Source: Thermohalobaculum sp963721105 (GTDB lineage Bacteria > Pseudomonadota > Alphaproteobacteria > Rhodobacterales > Rhodobacteraceae). Taken from it: DNA of 64,000 nucleotides. Where the stretch lies: contig CAVRHY010000004.1 of NCBI GenBank assembly GCA_963721105.1, positions 62,001-126,000 on the forward strand, written 5' to 3'. Below the pieces are notes generated by a model. The model saw nothing but the letters and a program-made list of their open reading frames with translations. It was not told where the DNA came from and made no database searches. Below are positions 1-12,059 of the stretch, piece after piece. The number at the start of each line of letters is the position of its first letter. The stretch's first letter is position 1. Both the position numbers and the translations under genes were made by a program.

Positions 1-792
1 GGTGCCGGGCCGGTGGTGGTCAAGGCGCCGAACTGGATCACGCATCTCGAGTTGGACTGGCGGGGCGCGCATAGCCAGGCCTGAGCTGGATCAGCTCGAT
101 GTGCGGCGCAACATCGGCTCGATCCGCTATGACGCGCGCGGCAACGGGCTGTCGAGCCGCGAGGTGGACGACATCTCCTTCGATCGCTTTGTCGACGACC
201 TGGAACGCGTCTTCGACGCGGCCGGGGTCGAGCGGGCGCCGATCTTCGCGCTGTCGCAGGGCTGTGCCATCGCCATCGCCTTTGCCGCACGGGCGCCCGT
301 GCGCGTGTCGGGGCTCGTCATGATGGGTGGCTTCGCCGTCGGCAGGGCGCTGCGCACGCAGAAGGGCCAGGCGGAGGCCGAGGCGCTGAAGGCGATGATC
401 GGCGCCGGCTGGGACGATCCCTACCCTCGCTGCGCGACCTGCTGGCGGACTGGATCGTGCCGCTGGCCAGCCTGGAGGAGCGGCGGCTGTTCGCCGACGA
501 CATGCGCCGGATGATCACGGCGGAGACCATGCTGCGCTATCGCGAGGTGATCGAGTACGTGGACGTCTCGGCGCTGCTGGAGAAGGTCCGTGCGCCCGCC
601 CTGGTGCTGCACTGCACCGGCGACCGGAGCAGCCGGTCGACCAAGGTCGTGCGCTGGCGGCCGGCATCCCGGACGCGCGCTTCGTCGCCTACGACAGCCC
701 GAATCACATCATCACCGCCAACGACCCCTGCTGGCCGCTGGCCGAGCGCGACGATTCTCTCCTTTCTCGATACGGTCGCCGGGCCGGCCTGA
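1..792 (+). CDS. Alpha/beta hydrolase, 5'-truncated and frameshifted
   Basis: This is the C-terminal part of an alpha/beta-hydrolase-fold enzyme that enters from the left edge. The first frame reads VVVKAPNWITHLELDW, the usual opening of this hydrolase group. After a break near base 80 comes IRYDARGNGLS, then the nucleophile elbow ALSQGCAIA, with Ser as the expected nucleophile. Further breaks lie near 420, 635 and 750. The probable catalytic His is in SPNHIIT, and the last frame ends at the stop at 790-792. At least four indels are needed to restore the protein, so it is either a real pseudogene or the worst case of the indels seen across the window. The substrate cannot be told. Whether the missing N-terminus carries a regulatory domain is unknown. 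Confidence 0.6.
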
Positions 793-825
793 ACGGACCG
801 GCGAGCCGCCGGCCCGCGCCGAACG

Positions 826-1295
826 TCAGTGGCTGGCGAAGACCTTCGCCGTCCCGTCCTGCCGATCAGCAGCGTGTCGTAGGCGTCGCGCATGTCGCCC
901 ATCTCCATGCCGGGCGAGCCGGCCGGCATGCCCGGCACGGCCAGGCCGCGCGCCTCGGGGCGCTCGGCCAGCAGGCGGTGGACGTCCTCGGCCGGGACGT
1001 GGCCCTCGATAACGTAGCCGTCGACCCGCGCGGTGTGGCACGACATCTGATCGGGGGCGAGGCCGAGACGGCGCTTGAGCGTCGCCAGCGTCTCGTCGGT
1101 GACGTCCTGCGTCTCGACGCGGAAGCCGGCCGCGCGCATGTGCTCGACCCAGGCGCTGCAGCAGCCGCAGCTCGGCGACTTGGCGACGGCCAGCACCGGC
1201 AGGTCGGCGCCCGCGGCGCCGCCCGCGATGGCGAAAGGCAGGGTGGCGAGGAGCGGCGCGGCCGCTAGGCCGGCGATGAGGCTGCGTCTGTGCAT
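826..1295 (-). CDS. DUF411 family exported metal-binding-like protein
   Basis: This is a small exported protein of the DUF411 family, often found near copper or metal genes and thought to bind metal. It starts MHRRSLIAGLAA and has a hydrophobic export signal of about 30 residues with a twin Arg that could suit the Tat route. The family's Cys motif follows (KSPSCGCCSAW, about residues 40-50). The rest (GHVPAEDVHRLL, then GLAVPGMPAGSPGMEMG) is a good DUF411 match. The C-terminus is intact only if one G is added near 860, giving an end of DGTAKVFASH and the stop at 826-828. No copper gene is adjacent, so the role is inferred from the family alone. Confidence 0.75.
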
Positions 1296-1478
1296 CGGTT
1301 CTGGTCCCTGTCGGCTCGATCCGCGATCGCGTGCTGGCCAGCCATTGGCGCTTCCAGCCGCGGGAAGGTCAACACCTTCTGCGCCAACGAGATAGGGCTT
1401 GGCACCTTGAGGCGTGCCGGGTAGCGTCTGTGCCGGGTGCGCCCTTCCGGAGAGGGGCGGTCGAGACGGGAGAGACCG

Positions 1479-2312
1479 ATGCGCAAGCTGCTGATGGCGA
1501 CGGCCGTCGCCGCGCTGGCGTTCACGCATGGCGCGCAGGCCGGCGAAACGCTGGACCGGGTCATGAAGACCCACAAGCTGGTCATGTCCACCGACCCGGA
1601 ATATCCGCCGCAGTCCTCGCTGAACTCGGACAACAAGTTCCAGGGCTTCGACATCGACGTCGGGCGCGAGATCGCCAAGCGGATGGGCGCCGAGATCGAG
1701 TTCGTGACCCCCGGCTGGGACGTCATCACCGCCGGCAACTGGGGCGGGCGCTGGGACATGTCGGTCGGCTCGATGACGCCGACCAAGGCGCGCGCCGAGG
1801 TGCTGGATTTCCCGGCGATCTACTACTACACGCCGGCGGCGCTGGCCGTGAACGAGGCGAACGACACGATCAAGGCCGCAGGGGACGCCAACGGCAAGGC
1901 GATCGGCGTCGGCGTCGCCACGACATACGAGAACTACCTGAAGCATGACCTCGAGATCGACGCGGTCGACGCGCCGCCCTTCGACTACAAGATCGACGAC
2001 GCCGACATCCACAGCTACGACACCGACACGCTGGCGCTGGACGATCTGCGGCTGGGCGACGGGGTGCGGCTGGACGCCGTGATCACGGCGCTGCCGACGA
2101 TCCTGGAGGCGCAGAAGGCCGGCTACCCGATCAAGGTCGTCGGCGAGCCGCTGTTCCTGGAGCCGCTGTCGGTCGCGACCGACAAGGGCGACGACGAGTT
2201 CGACGCCAAGATTGCCGAGATCGTCAAGGCAATGCACGAGGACGGCACGCTGAGCGCGCTGTCGAAGCAGTGGTACGGGGTCGATCTGACCACATCCGAA
2301 CCGGGGTCGTGA
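1479..2312 (+). CDS. Amino-acid ABC transporter substrate-binding protein
   Basis: This is a periplasmic solute-binding protein of the polar amino-acid type (SBP family 3), 277 residues. A Sec signal peptide (MRKLLMATAVAALAF, cut after AQA) is followed by DRVMKTHKLVMSTDPEYPP and FQGFDIDVGREIAKRMG, the usual N-lobe pattern. I chose the ATG at 1479 because a purine-rich GGGAGAGA site precedes it and the signal peptide begins there; an upstream in-frame start would add non-signal sequence. The stop overlaps the GTG start of the permease by GTGA, so the two are translationally coupled. The ligand is probably an amino acid, but which one cannot be read. Confidence 0.88.
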   Translation: MRKLLMATAVAALAFTHGAQAGETLDRVMKTHKLVMSTDPEYPPQSSLNSDNKFQGFDIDVGREIAKRMGAEIEFVTPGWDVITAGNWGGRWDMSVGSMTPTKARAEVLDFPAIYYYTPAALAVNEANDTIKAAGDANGKAIGVGVATTYENYLKHDLEIDAVDAPPFDYKIDDADIHSYDTDTLALDDLRLGDGVRLDAVITALPTILEAQKAGYPIKVVGEPLFLEPLSVATDKGDDEFDAKIAEIVKAMHEDGTLSALSKQWYGVDLTTSEPGS

Positions 2313-3250
2313 CCCCGGCCCTCAAGCGAAGGGTTTCTATCTGGGCGGCGGTCTTTTCCGTCGCCCTTCTGCTTATGGTGCCGGCGCCACTGTCCATGCC
2401 GGGCGTCGAGGGCGCGGCCGGCGGCTGGGTGATGCGCATCGCCATCGCCGCGGCGTTCACGCTGAACGTCTGGCTGGTGACCTTCCTGCGCTTTCGCGTG
2501 CAGATCGTCATCGCCTGGGTCGAGCTGATCGCGATGTTCCTGCTGTTCTTCTACAGCTTCGACCTGAGCTACAGCTTCATCTGGAGCCGGCTGCCCTTCC
2601 TGATCGGCACCGAGCTGCACCGCGGCTTCGCCATCGGCGCGGTGCTGACGCTGTTCATCTGCTTCGTCTCGATCGTCGCCTCGACGATCCTGGCGCTGGC
2701 CGCCGCCCTGATGCGGCTGTCGAAGAACGGCATCGCGGTGGGCATCGCCGGGTTCTACATCTCGTTCTTTCGCGGCACGCCGCTGCTGCTGCAGATCCTG
2801 CTGATCTACCTGGGCCTGCCGCAGCTCGGCATCGTCCTGACGCCGATCCCCTCGGCGATCATCGCGCTGTCGGTCTGCTACGGCGCCTACATGGCCGAGA
2901 TCTTCCGCGCCGGCATCCAGGCGATCCCGCGCGAGCAGGCCGAGGCGGCGCGCGCGCTGGGCCTGCGCGAGGGGCTGATCATGCGCCTCGTCATCCTGCC
3001 GCAGGCGATCCGGCTGATCATCCCGCCGACCGGCAACCAGTTCATCGCCATGCTGAAAGACAGCTCGCTGGTGTCGATCCTGGGCGCCTGGGACCTGATG
3101 TACATGGCGCGCACGCACGGCAAGGCCGAGTTCAAGTACATGGAGATGCTGATCACCGCGGCGATCATCTACTGGGCGCTGAGCGCCTTCTTCGAGGTCG
3201 TCCAGTCGCGCATCGAGAAGCGCATGGGCAAGGGCGTTCGGGTGGACTGA
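2309..3250 (+). CDS. Amino-acid ABC transporter permease (HisM/GlnP type)
   Basis: This is an inner-membrane permease of the polar amino-acid ABC family, 313 residues, longer than the usual 220-240. The extra length is an N-terminal part with about three hydrophobic segments (residues 10-95). The core then follows, with SFFRGTPLLLQILLIY and the EAARALGLREG loop that contacts the ATPase. The GTG start at 2309 overlaps the binding-protein stop. No ATP-binding subunit gene follows; the next gene is on the other strand, so the pair must borrow an ATPase from elsewhere. The reading frame is intact. Confidence 0.88.
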   Translation: MTPALKRRVSIWAAVFSVALLLMVPAPLSMPGVEGAAGGWVMRIAIAAAFTLNVWLVTFLRFRVQIVIAWVELIAMFLLFFYSFDLSYSFIWSRLPFLIGTELHRGFAIGAVLTLFICFVSIVASTILALAAALMRLSKNGIAVGIAGFYISFFRGTPLLLQILLIYLGLPQLGIVLTPIPSAIIALSVCYGAYMAEIFRAGIQAIPREQAEAARALGLREGLIMRLVILPQAIRLIIPPTGNQFIAMLKDSSLVSILGAWDLMYMARTHGKAEFKYMEMLITAAIIYWALSAFFEVVQSRIEKRMGKGVRVD

Positions 3251-3434
3251 GGGCCGGGCGACCCTCCTGTCACGGTGTGGCGGGGTTCCACGCTGCCGGG
3301 TCCGAGACATCCCGGGCAATGGCGCTTCAGCACGCGTCGGCAGCGCGTCGTCCGCCCCCAAGGACCTCCGGGAACGCCGCAGGGAGCGTCCCGCAGTCGC
3401 GGGAACGACGGGGATGGCGGGGGCGGCGGCGCGC

Positions 3435-4302
3435 CTATTCCTCCGGCTCGTCCTCGCCGGTGTCTCCGACCGTCCGGCAGCGCCTCGAGGCAGTGCTCGG
3501 CGATGTAGTCGCAGGCGCCGGCGAGGCGGGTGTCGAAGGTCGCCAGCACGTGCTCGTAGAGCGCCGTGTCGACGTCGTTGGCGTGGCGGATGGCCTCGCG
3601 CGTCGGGCTGTCCAGCACGACCTCGTGGCCGACCGAGACATTCGTGCTGGCGACCGGCGCCCAGGCGACGCCAAAGGCGGCGCGGAGCGATCTGACGGCG
3701 CGCGTCATCTCGGGCTGGGGGATGATCAGGAAGTAGGCTTCGTCGGCGTGCGTGATAGCCTCGTCGGCCTCGACGCTGCTGCCGGGGCGCTCGCCCAGCA
3801 GCATGCGCGACTGCTCGTTCGGCCGGCGCTCGCGGTGCAGCGACTCCCAGGTCTCGAAGTCTTGGCTCGCAGCCTCCTCGTGCCCCGGGTAGTCGGCATG
3901 GGTGGCAAGGAAGCGATAGTCCGAGACCGAGCGGTCAGCCGGCTCGCGCACGGCTGCGACGTAGAGCGGCGTGCGGTCGGGAAAGCGCGCGTGCAGCCCG
4001 TAGGGGAAGTGCCCGGAGACCAGCGAGAGGCCGCCGAGGTCCTCCTCCGACAGCCGATCGAGCGGGATCGACCGCTTCAGTCGCAGATCCATCGTGTTGA
4101 CCCCGCCAACGATGGCGGCAAGGCCGGAGGCCAGCGTGGCGCCGGCCGTCTTGGGCACGTGCGTGTGGATCAGCACGTGCCGGGCCAGGAAGGCGCGGCG
4201 CGAGGCCAGGTCGGGCGTGCTCGCCCGGCCTGGCGAGACGTGGCCCGATTCCGGCACGGGCGACGCGGTGCGCCGTGCGAGCCAGCCTCTCAGTCCGCTC
4301 AA
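3435..4302 (-). CDS. Sulfotransferase family protein
   Basis: This is a PAPS-dependent sulfotransferase-like protein of about 288 residues. The 5'-phosphosulfate-binding loop is HVPKTAGATL (Lys near residue 51). The 3'-phosphate region is VREPADRSVSDYRF (Arg near 119, Ser near 125). These are the two hallmark elements of the sulfotransferase fold. The last residues are frameshifted near 3475; the second frame ends GEDEPEE at the stop at 3435. The acceptor could be a glycan or an exported polymer, but nothing nearby says which. It lies downstream of ilvB on the same strand with a 120-base gap and a palindrome between them, so it is probably a separate unit. Confidence 0.78.
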
Positions 4303-4327
4303 CGGGCGGCGCTCCCGTCGGCGAGAG

Positions 4328-4350
4328 ATCGCCCGGCCGGACCGGGCGAT
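4328..4350. repeat. Palindromic element ATCGCCCGG-N5-CCGGGCGAT
   Basis: A perfect 9-bp inverted repeat with a 5-base loop lies between ilvB and the sulfotransferase gene. A longer relative with the same CGCCCGG/CCGGGCG core lies at 20842-20870, also in a 3' intergenic position. It could act as a rho-independent stem or mRNA stabiliser after ilvB, though no T-run follows, or as a dispersed REP-like repeat. Confidence 0.5.
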
Positions 4351-4423
4351 GACAGCGAGTGCGACGCGCGGGATCGCCGGGCCCGACCGGGCGACGGCGC
4401 GGGGCGGAGCACGGCGCGCTCGC

Positions 4424-6181
<1,758 letters not shown>

Positions 6182-6205
6182 TCTCAGTCTCCTTCGTGCG
6201 GGCAC

Positions 6206-6227
6206 AAAAAAGGCCCCGTCAGGGGCC
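6206..6227 (-). terminator. Attenuator terminator hairpin upstream of ilvB
   Basis: Read on the minus strand, a GGCCCC-TGAC-GGGGCC stem is followed directly by six T residues. It lies about 25 bases before the ilvB start codon and after the leader peptide, so it would stop transcription before ilvB. This is the terminator position of a classical amino-acid attenuator. Confidence 0.8.
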
Positions 6228-6240
6228 ATCAGCGCGCATC

Positions 6241-6268
6241 GTCCGGCATGGCATTACGCCATCCGGTC
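6241..6268 (-). promoter_or_regulatory. Leader hairpin competing with ilvB terminator
   Basis: On the minus strand CCGGATGGC and GCCATgCCGG form a hairpin with one bulge, and the leader stop codon lies in its loop. Its GCCAT arm can instead pair with the ATGGC at 6225-6229, which overlaps the 5' arm of the terminator. This gives possible 1:2, 2:3 and 3:4 pairings. The exact switching geometry was not resolved by eye. Confidence 0.5.
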
Positions 6269-6301
6269 CCCGCGCGCCTGACTTACAAGGATTCGTGCCA
6301 C
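6254..6301 (-). CDS. Putative Ile-Leu-Val leader peptide of ilvB
   Basis: This is a 15-codon open frame with a GTG start: V A R I L V S Q A R G D R M A, then TAA. A GGTGAG ribosome site lies a few bases upstream. Codons 4-6 are ATC CTT GTA, one each for the three branched-chain amino acids made by the IlvB pathway. CTT and GTA are poor choices in such a GC-rich genome, which suggests they were kept for a reason. It lies between miaA and ilvB, ahead of two hairpins and a T-run. By analogy with ilv and leu leaders, ribosome stalling at these codons would let transcription reach ilvB. An overlapping frame (ATG, MGETWHESL) is a less likely alternative. Confidence 0.6.
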   Translation of the reverse strand: MARILVSQARGDRMA

Positions 6302-6354
6302 GTCTCACCCATCGGTTTCGTGCGGGAAAGCGATACTCCCGCGCGCGAGCCCGG

Positions 6355-7347
6355 TCAACCCGCAAGCGACAGCGCGCGGTCGACCAGCCCGGGCGCCGTC
6401 GGGTCGAGCGTTGTCCAGCCGGCCATCCGGTTGCGCATCCAGGTAAGCTGGCGCTTGGCATAGCGCCGGGTCTCGGTTTTCGCGCGGGCGACGGCGTCGG
6501 GCAGCGCCATGTCGCCGGCGAGATGCGCCGCCAGCTCGGCCGCGCCGACGGCCTTCATGGCGGGCGCCGTCGGCGGCAGGCCGAGCGCCAGCACGGCGCG
6601 CACCTCGTCCAGCGCGCCGGCCGCCAGCATGGCGTCGAGCCGCGCCTCGCAGCGCGCGTAGAGCCGGTCGCGGGCCATGTCGAGCCGGATGGCGGTGGCG
6701 CGCGACAGCGGCACCAGCGGCGGCGGCGTCCGCGCCTGCCAGTCGGCGAGCCCGGTGCCGGTCGCCTCCAGCACCTCCCAGGCGCGGAGCACCCGGCGCG
6801 GGTTGGCGAGGTCCAGCCCCGCCGCCGTCGCCGGGTCGCGCCGCGCCAGCGCCGCCGCGAACCCGGCGAGCCCCAGCCGCTCGAGCGCCGCCTCGCCGGC
6901 CGCGCGCACCGCCGGCTCGACGTCCGGGATCGGCGCCAGACCCTGCGCCAGCGCCTGGAAATACAGCCCCGTCCCCCCGACGACGATCGGCCGCAGGCCG
7001 GCGGCGGCGCACTCGTCCAGCACGCCCCGCACCTCGCCCAGCCACCGCCCGACCGAATACGCCTCGGCAACCCCGACATGCCCGTAGAGCCGGTGCGCCA
7101 CCGCCGCCTCGTCCTCGGACGAGGGCCGCGCCGTCAGCACCCGCCACTCGGCATAGACCTGCTGGCTGTCGGCGTTGACGACCACGCCGCCGAGCGCCCG
7201 CGCCAGCGCCATGGCCAGCGCGGACTTGCCGGAGGCGGTCGGGCCCGGCGATGAGGATGGGGGCGGCTCAAGCTCGGCTCTCGCGTTGCGATCGGGCGCG
7301 GCGCCGGCAAGCCACGGTTCCCCTGGCGCGCGCGTAACGCGGGGCAC
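6355..7347 (-). CDS. miaA: tRNA dimethylallyltransferase, N-terminus frameshifted
   Basis: MiaA adds a dimethylallyl group to A37 of tRNAs that read codons starting with U. The P-loop GPTASGKSALA, the DSQQVY motif and VGGTGLYFQAL are all present, as is the C-terminal KTETRRYAKRQLTWMRN. One extra C in a CCC run near 7249 breaks the frame: restored, the start reads PILIAGPTASGKS. Even so, an in-frame start codon just upstream is not clear, because a TGA lies about 20 bases before that stretch, so a second error is likely between 7260 and 7345. The given end is the upstream limit of the open frame, not a trusted start. miaA next to ilvB is a common alphaproteobacterial arrangement. Confidence 0.88.
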   Translation of the reverse strand: MPRVTRAPGEPWLAGAAPDRNARAELEPPPSSSPGPTASGKSALAMALARALGGVVVNADSQQVYAEWRVLTARPSSEDEAAVAHRLYGHVGVAEAYSVGRWLGEVRGVLDECAAAGLRPIVVGGTGLYFQALAQGLAPIPDVEPAVRAAGEAALERLGLAGFAAALARRDPATAAGLDLANPRRVLRAWEVLEATGTGLADWQARTPPPLVPLSRATAIRLDMARDRLYARCEARLDAMLAAGALDEVRAVLALGLPPTAPAMKAVGAAELAAHLAGDMALPDAVARAKTETRRYAKRQLTWMRNRMAGWTTLDPTAPGLVDRALSLAG

Positions 7348-7365
7348 GGCAAGCCGGCGTCGCGC

Positions 7366-9354
7366 TCATCGGGGCTGAAGGTACCGCAGAACCTGCTGAA
7401 GGGGAGCCGCCATGCGCATCAATTCAAGCTGCTGCAGCCCGTCCTCTATCGACCGGACGTAGTGCTCGGCGCCGGCGTCCCGGAAAACGGCCAACGCGTC
7501 CTCGAGACGGCGTCGGGCGTCGTCCAGGTGCTCGGGTTTTCCGTCCTTCTGGAAACGCGCCACCTCGAGGATACCGAGGTTCAGCGTCGTCGCTGCCCAG
7601 TCGAGCGGGACGCGGTCCCGCGTCCGCACCTCCAGCGCCGAACGGTACGCTGTGGCCGCCTCGTCTAGCCGCTCGGTCCCGCGCTCGCGTTGTCCGAGCG
7701 CCGCCAGCGCACCCCCGAGGTTGTTCTGGGCGCGGCCCAGTCGAGCGGCAGGAGGTCTCGGGTAATCTCCTCCAGCGCAGCCCGGTAGGCGGCGATGGCG
7801 TCGACGACCGGCATCACGGTTTCATCACGCTCGCCGATCGTCTCCAGCGCGCCGCCGATGTTCGCCTGCGTCCGCGCCCAGTCCAGCGGCACGCGCTCGC
7901 GTGTCCGCTCCTCCAGCGCGGCGCGGTAGGCCGCGACCGCCGCTTCAAGCCGGGCGGTGCCCTGGTCGCGCTCGCCGAGCGTGTGCAGCGCGACGCCGAG
8001 ATTGTTCTGCGACTGCGCCCAGTCCAGCGGGACGCGATCGCGGCTTCGCTCTGCGAGCGCCGCTCGATAGGCCGCGACGGCCTCCTCCAATCGGGCCGTC
8101 CCGGTTTCGCGTTCGCCGAGCTGTTCCGAGCGCGACACCCAGATTGCTCTGCGTACTCGCCCATTTCAGCGGCTCCCGCGCGCGATCCTGCACCTCCAGC
8201 GCGGCGCGAAACGCGGTAACCGCCTCCTCCAGCCGGGCGATGCCGGTTTCGCGCTGCGCCAGGGCGAGAAGCGCCGACCCGAGGTTCGTCTGCGTCAACG
8301 CCCAGTCTGCCGGCGCCCGGTCGCGAGTCCGTACCTCCAGCGCGGCACGCAATGTCGCGACCGCCTCCTCCAGCTGGGCGTTGTCCGTCCTCCGCTCCCC
8401 GAGATCCTTCAGCGCCACGCCGAGATTGACCTGCGTCTCGGCCCAGTCGAGCGGCACGCGGTTTCGGGTTCGGATCTCCAGGGCCGAGCGGTATGCCGTG
8501 ACCGCCTCATCGAGATGGTCGGTGCCGCTCTCGCGTCCGCCCAGCACCCAAAGGGCGTTGCCCAGGTTGGTCAGGGCGGCGCCGCGCTGGTCCTGGGTCC
8601 CGGCGTGCTCGGTGCAGCGGCGTGCAAGCTCGATCGAGACCTCGAGATCGAGAGCCAGTCCGCGGTCGCGGCCCCTGTCGTACCATTCCTGCTGCGCGGC
8701 ACATATGGCGCCGAACAGATCTTCCGGCGCTTCCAGCGTGGCGCGCTGCACGATGCGGTCGGCGGCGGAGCTCGCGTCCCGCCTCAGCAGGTCCTGCCGC
8801 AGCCCCGCCTCGAGCAGCCTGAGTCCGTCCTTCCTGTCGCCGGGTGCGCCCGGTCCCTGCGAGGCCTCCCATGCCGCGAAGGCGCGATCGGTTTCGGCCG
8901 CGGCATCGTCGAACCACCCCCTCTCGGACAGGGCGGCCACGCGGGCGAGCACGGCCGGGACCGAGTTGCCCTCGGCCTGGGCGGGCCGCTCGCTCTGCTG
9001 GCTCTCGATGGCGATCTCGACCGCGCGCTCCAGCTCGGTCAGCGCCTGGTCGACCGTCTGGACGTCCGTGTCGACCGCCACCCGCCGCGCCAAGCCGATG
9101 ACGGCAAAGCGGGTGACGCCGGCCGCTTCGGCCTGCCGGGCCGCCTCGCGCTTCTCCAGCGCGCCGAGCAGCCGGTCGACTAGCGCATCGAGCTGCCGGC
9201 GCGTCATCCCGCAATACACCCGGACGTCGCCCTCGACATCGCCGTTGATTGCCGCGGCGCATTTCTCGGCGTTGAGGCTGTCGCCGAGCGCGAATGCGAC
9301 CCTAGGAGCGACGGCCACAAGGCAGATGGCCGACAGAAGGACGCGGCAGGTCAC
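7366..9354 (-). CDS. Secreted tetratricopeptide-repeat protein (frameshifted)
   Basis: This is a repeat protein of about 660 residues. It starts with a GTG whose signal peptide ends near VAFA. A helical region of about 230 residues (VYCGMTRRQLDALVDRLLGALEKREAARQ) follows, then seven units of about 55 residues. Each unit has an LEEAVAAYRAALE helix and a RDRVPLDWAxTQxNLG helix, as in a TPR subfamily common in alphaproteobacteria. The C-terminus is LMRMAAPLQQVLRYLQPR. Breaks near 8125 and 7730 split the repeats into three frames that join without loss. Its start overlaps the stop of the small membrane protein at 9351-9737 by GTGA, so the two are co-translated. The function is unknown; TPRs suggest periplasmic scaffolding. 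Confidence 0.8.
7500..8600 (-). repeat. Tandem ~165-bp coding repeats (seven TPR units)
   Basis: Seven degenerate units of about 165 bp encode the TPR pairs of the secreted protein. The best-conserved stretch in each encodes RDRVPLDWA or a close variant. Both frame breaks of the gene lie inside this array, which is prone to misassembly. Coordinates are approximate. Confidence 0.7.
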
Positions 9355-9737
9355 TTGCCGGGCGGCGCCGGTACGCCGACGATCACGTCACCAACGACGC
9401 CGCCGTTCACCGCGGCACCATTGTTCGCCGTGACGCGGTTCCCGGCGAAGGCAGCGCCCAGCAGGACGGCCCCTGCGATCGCCAGCGCCAGCAAGACCGG
9501 CTGCCACCCCGTCAATCCGTTGCGCGTGGAGATGGTAACGTTCCCGCCCGCCGCGATGCCGTCGCGGGTGCTGACGCGGTGCGAAGGCGCCGAGTTCTTC
9601 GCGTTGGCGGAGGGCTTGCGGGTCGCGAAGAACTGGATCGCCGTCCAGGCACCACCGGCAACGACGACGAAGCCGCCGCCCAGCCAGGCGAGGATTGCGC
9701 GGTTCTGCGGGTCCGACAGGAAAGACCAGATATCCAC
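9351..9737 (-). CDS. Small two-helix membrane protein paired with TPR protein
   Basis: This protein has 128 residues. I chose the GTG at 9737 because VDIWSFLSDPQNRAILAWLGGG resembles the start of a conserved family of small proteins that, as I recall, usually begin MDIW. The first hydrophobic helix is ILAWLGGGFVVVAGGAWTAI. A linker of Ser, Asn, Thr and Gly follows (STRDGIAAGGNVTISTRNG), then a second helix, VLLALAIAGAVLLGAAF. The C-terminus is a Gly/Asn/Val-rich tail ending PAPPGK. The stop overlaps the start of the TPR gene by four bases. A membrane anchor for the TPR partner is a reasonable inference. No catalytic motif is seen. Confidence 0.65.
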   Translation of the reverse strand: MDIWSFLSDPQNRAILAWLGGGFVVVAGGAWTAIQFFATRKPSANAKNSAPSHRVSTRDGIAAGGNVTISTRNGLTGWQPVLLALAIAGAVLLGAAFAGNRVTANNGAAVNGGVVGDVIVGVPAPPGK

Positions 9738-10041
9738 GGCACCTCCGCGGGCAGATTGGGTCGGCCTCGTCCTCAGATTACCACCAGCTGGCGACGACGT
9801 CACTCGGGTCTGCCCGGATACCCGACCCTTCCACTCGCAATACGCCTGCCATAAGGGCGCCATACGCCAGCCATACGCGCCCCCTCTCCACCCTTGCGCC
9901 CGCCGCCCGGCCCGGCTATATGCGCGCGCATCTCACAGGCAGGGACCGGGCCTGGCGGGGAGACATCCCGTCTGGTCCACCGGTTGGGGCGAGAGCCCTG
10001 GACGTCCCTGCCGAGGCATGAAACCGGAAAGGAAAACGGAC
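9738..10041. other. Divergent intergenic region upstream of rpsB
   Basis: This is about 300 bases between the minus-strand membrane/TPR pair and rpsB. It holds a good sigma-70-like promoter for rpsB (9894-9922) and about 120 bases of transcribed leader. The sequence CATACG occurs twice in 9861-9877, with a related CATAAG just before. No ORF or RNA gene is convincing. The leader could hold an S2 autoregulatory structure, but I could not identify one. Confidence 0.5.
9894..9922 (+). promoter_or_regulatory. Putative sigma-70 promoter for rpsB-tsf
   Basis: TTGCGC at 9894-9899 and TATATG at 9917-9922 are separated by 17 bases, close to the TTGACA-17-TATAAT consensus. It lies about 120 bases upstream of the rpsB start in a GC-rich context where TATATG stands out. 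pyrH has the same TTGCGC-17 layout. Confidence 0.55.
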
Positions 10042-10945
<904 letters not shown>

Positions 10946-11039
10946 CCCTCCGGCGGGCGCGTGGCGCCCGCCCCCTGAACGCAATGGACACTTGTACGGG
11001 GCCGTCCGCCGCGGGCGGCCCGAACCGATGGAGAGAGCA

Positions 11040-11930
<891 letters not shown>

Positions 11931-11979
11931 CGCCGACGCGCGCCGGCGCGAAGGCCGGCGCGGAAAAGGTCAACGATCT

Positions 11980-12016
11980 GGCCGCCCGTCCGGGATGGAC
12001 GGGCGGCCTTTTCTTT
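11980..12016 (+). terminator. Rho-independent terminator after tsf
   Basis: A perfect 12-bp stem (GGCCGCCCGTCC with GGACGGGCGGCC) and a 5-base loop are followed by TTTTCTTT. It closes the rpsB-tsf transcript, so pyrH, normally downstream, must have its own promoter here. Confidence 0.92.
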
Positions 12017-12059
12017 GCTCGGGTGGTCGGGAGCGGTCGGGCGGCAGAAGGGGGCGCGG

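Noticed and set aside
537..2237. A 566-codon minus-strand frame spanning several genes
   Set aside because: Only the DUF411 part (826-1295) is protein-like. The rest runs opposite the amino-acid binding protein and has no motif.
6265..6310. Alternative leader frame MGETWHESL upstream of ilvB
   Set aside because: It has an ATG but no branched-chain codons apart from one Leu, and it overlaps the better frame with the ILV codons and its own ribosome site.
7500..8600. Regularly spaced repeats that might be a CRISPR-like array
   Set aside because: The period is about 165 bp, the repeats are degenerate, and they stay in frame in a TPR protein. No spacers or cas genes.
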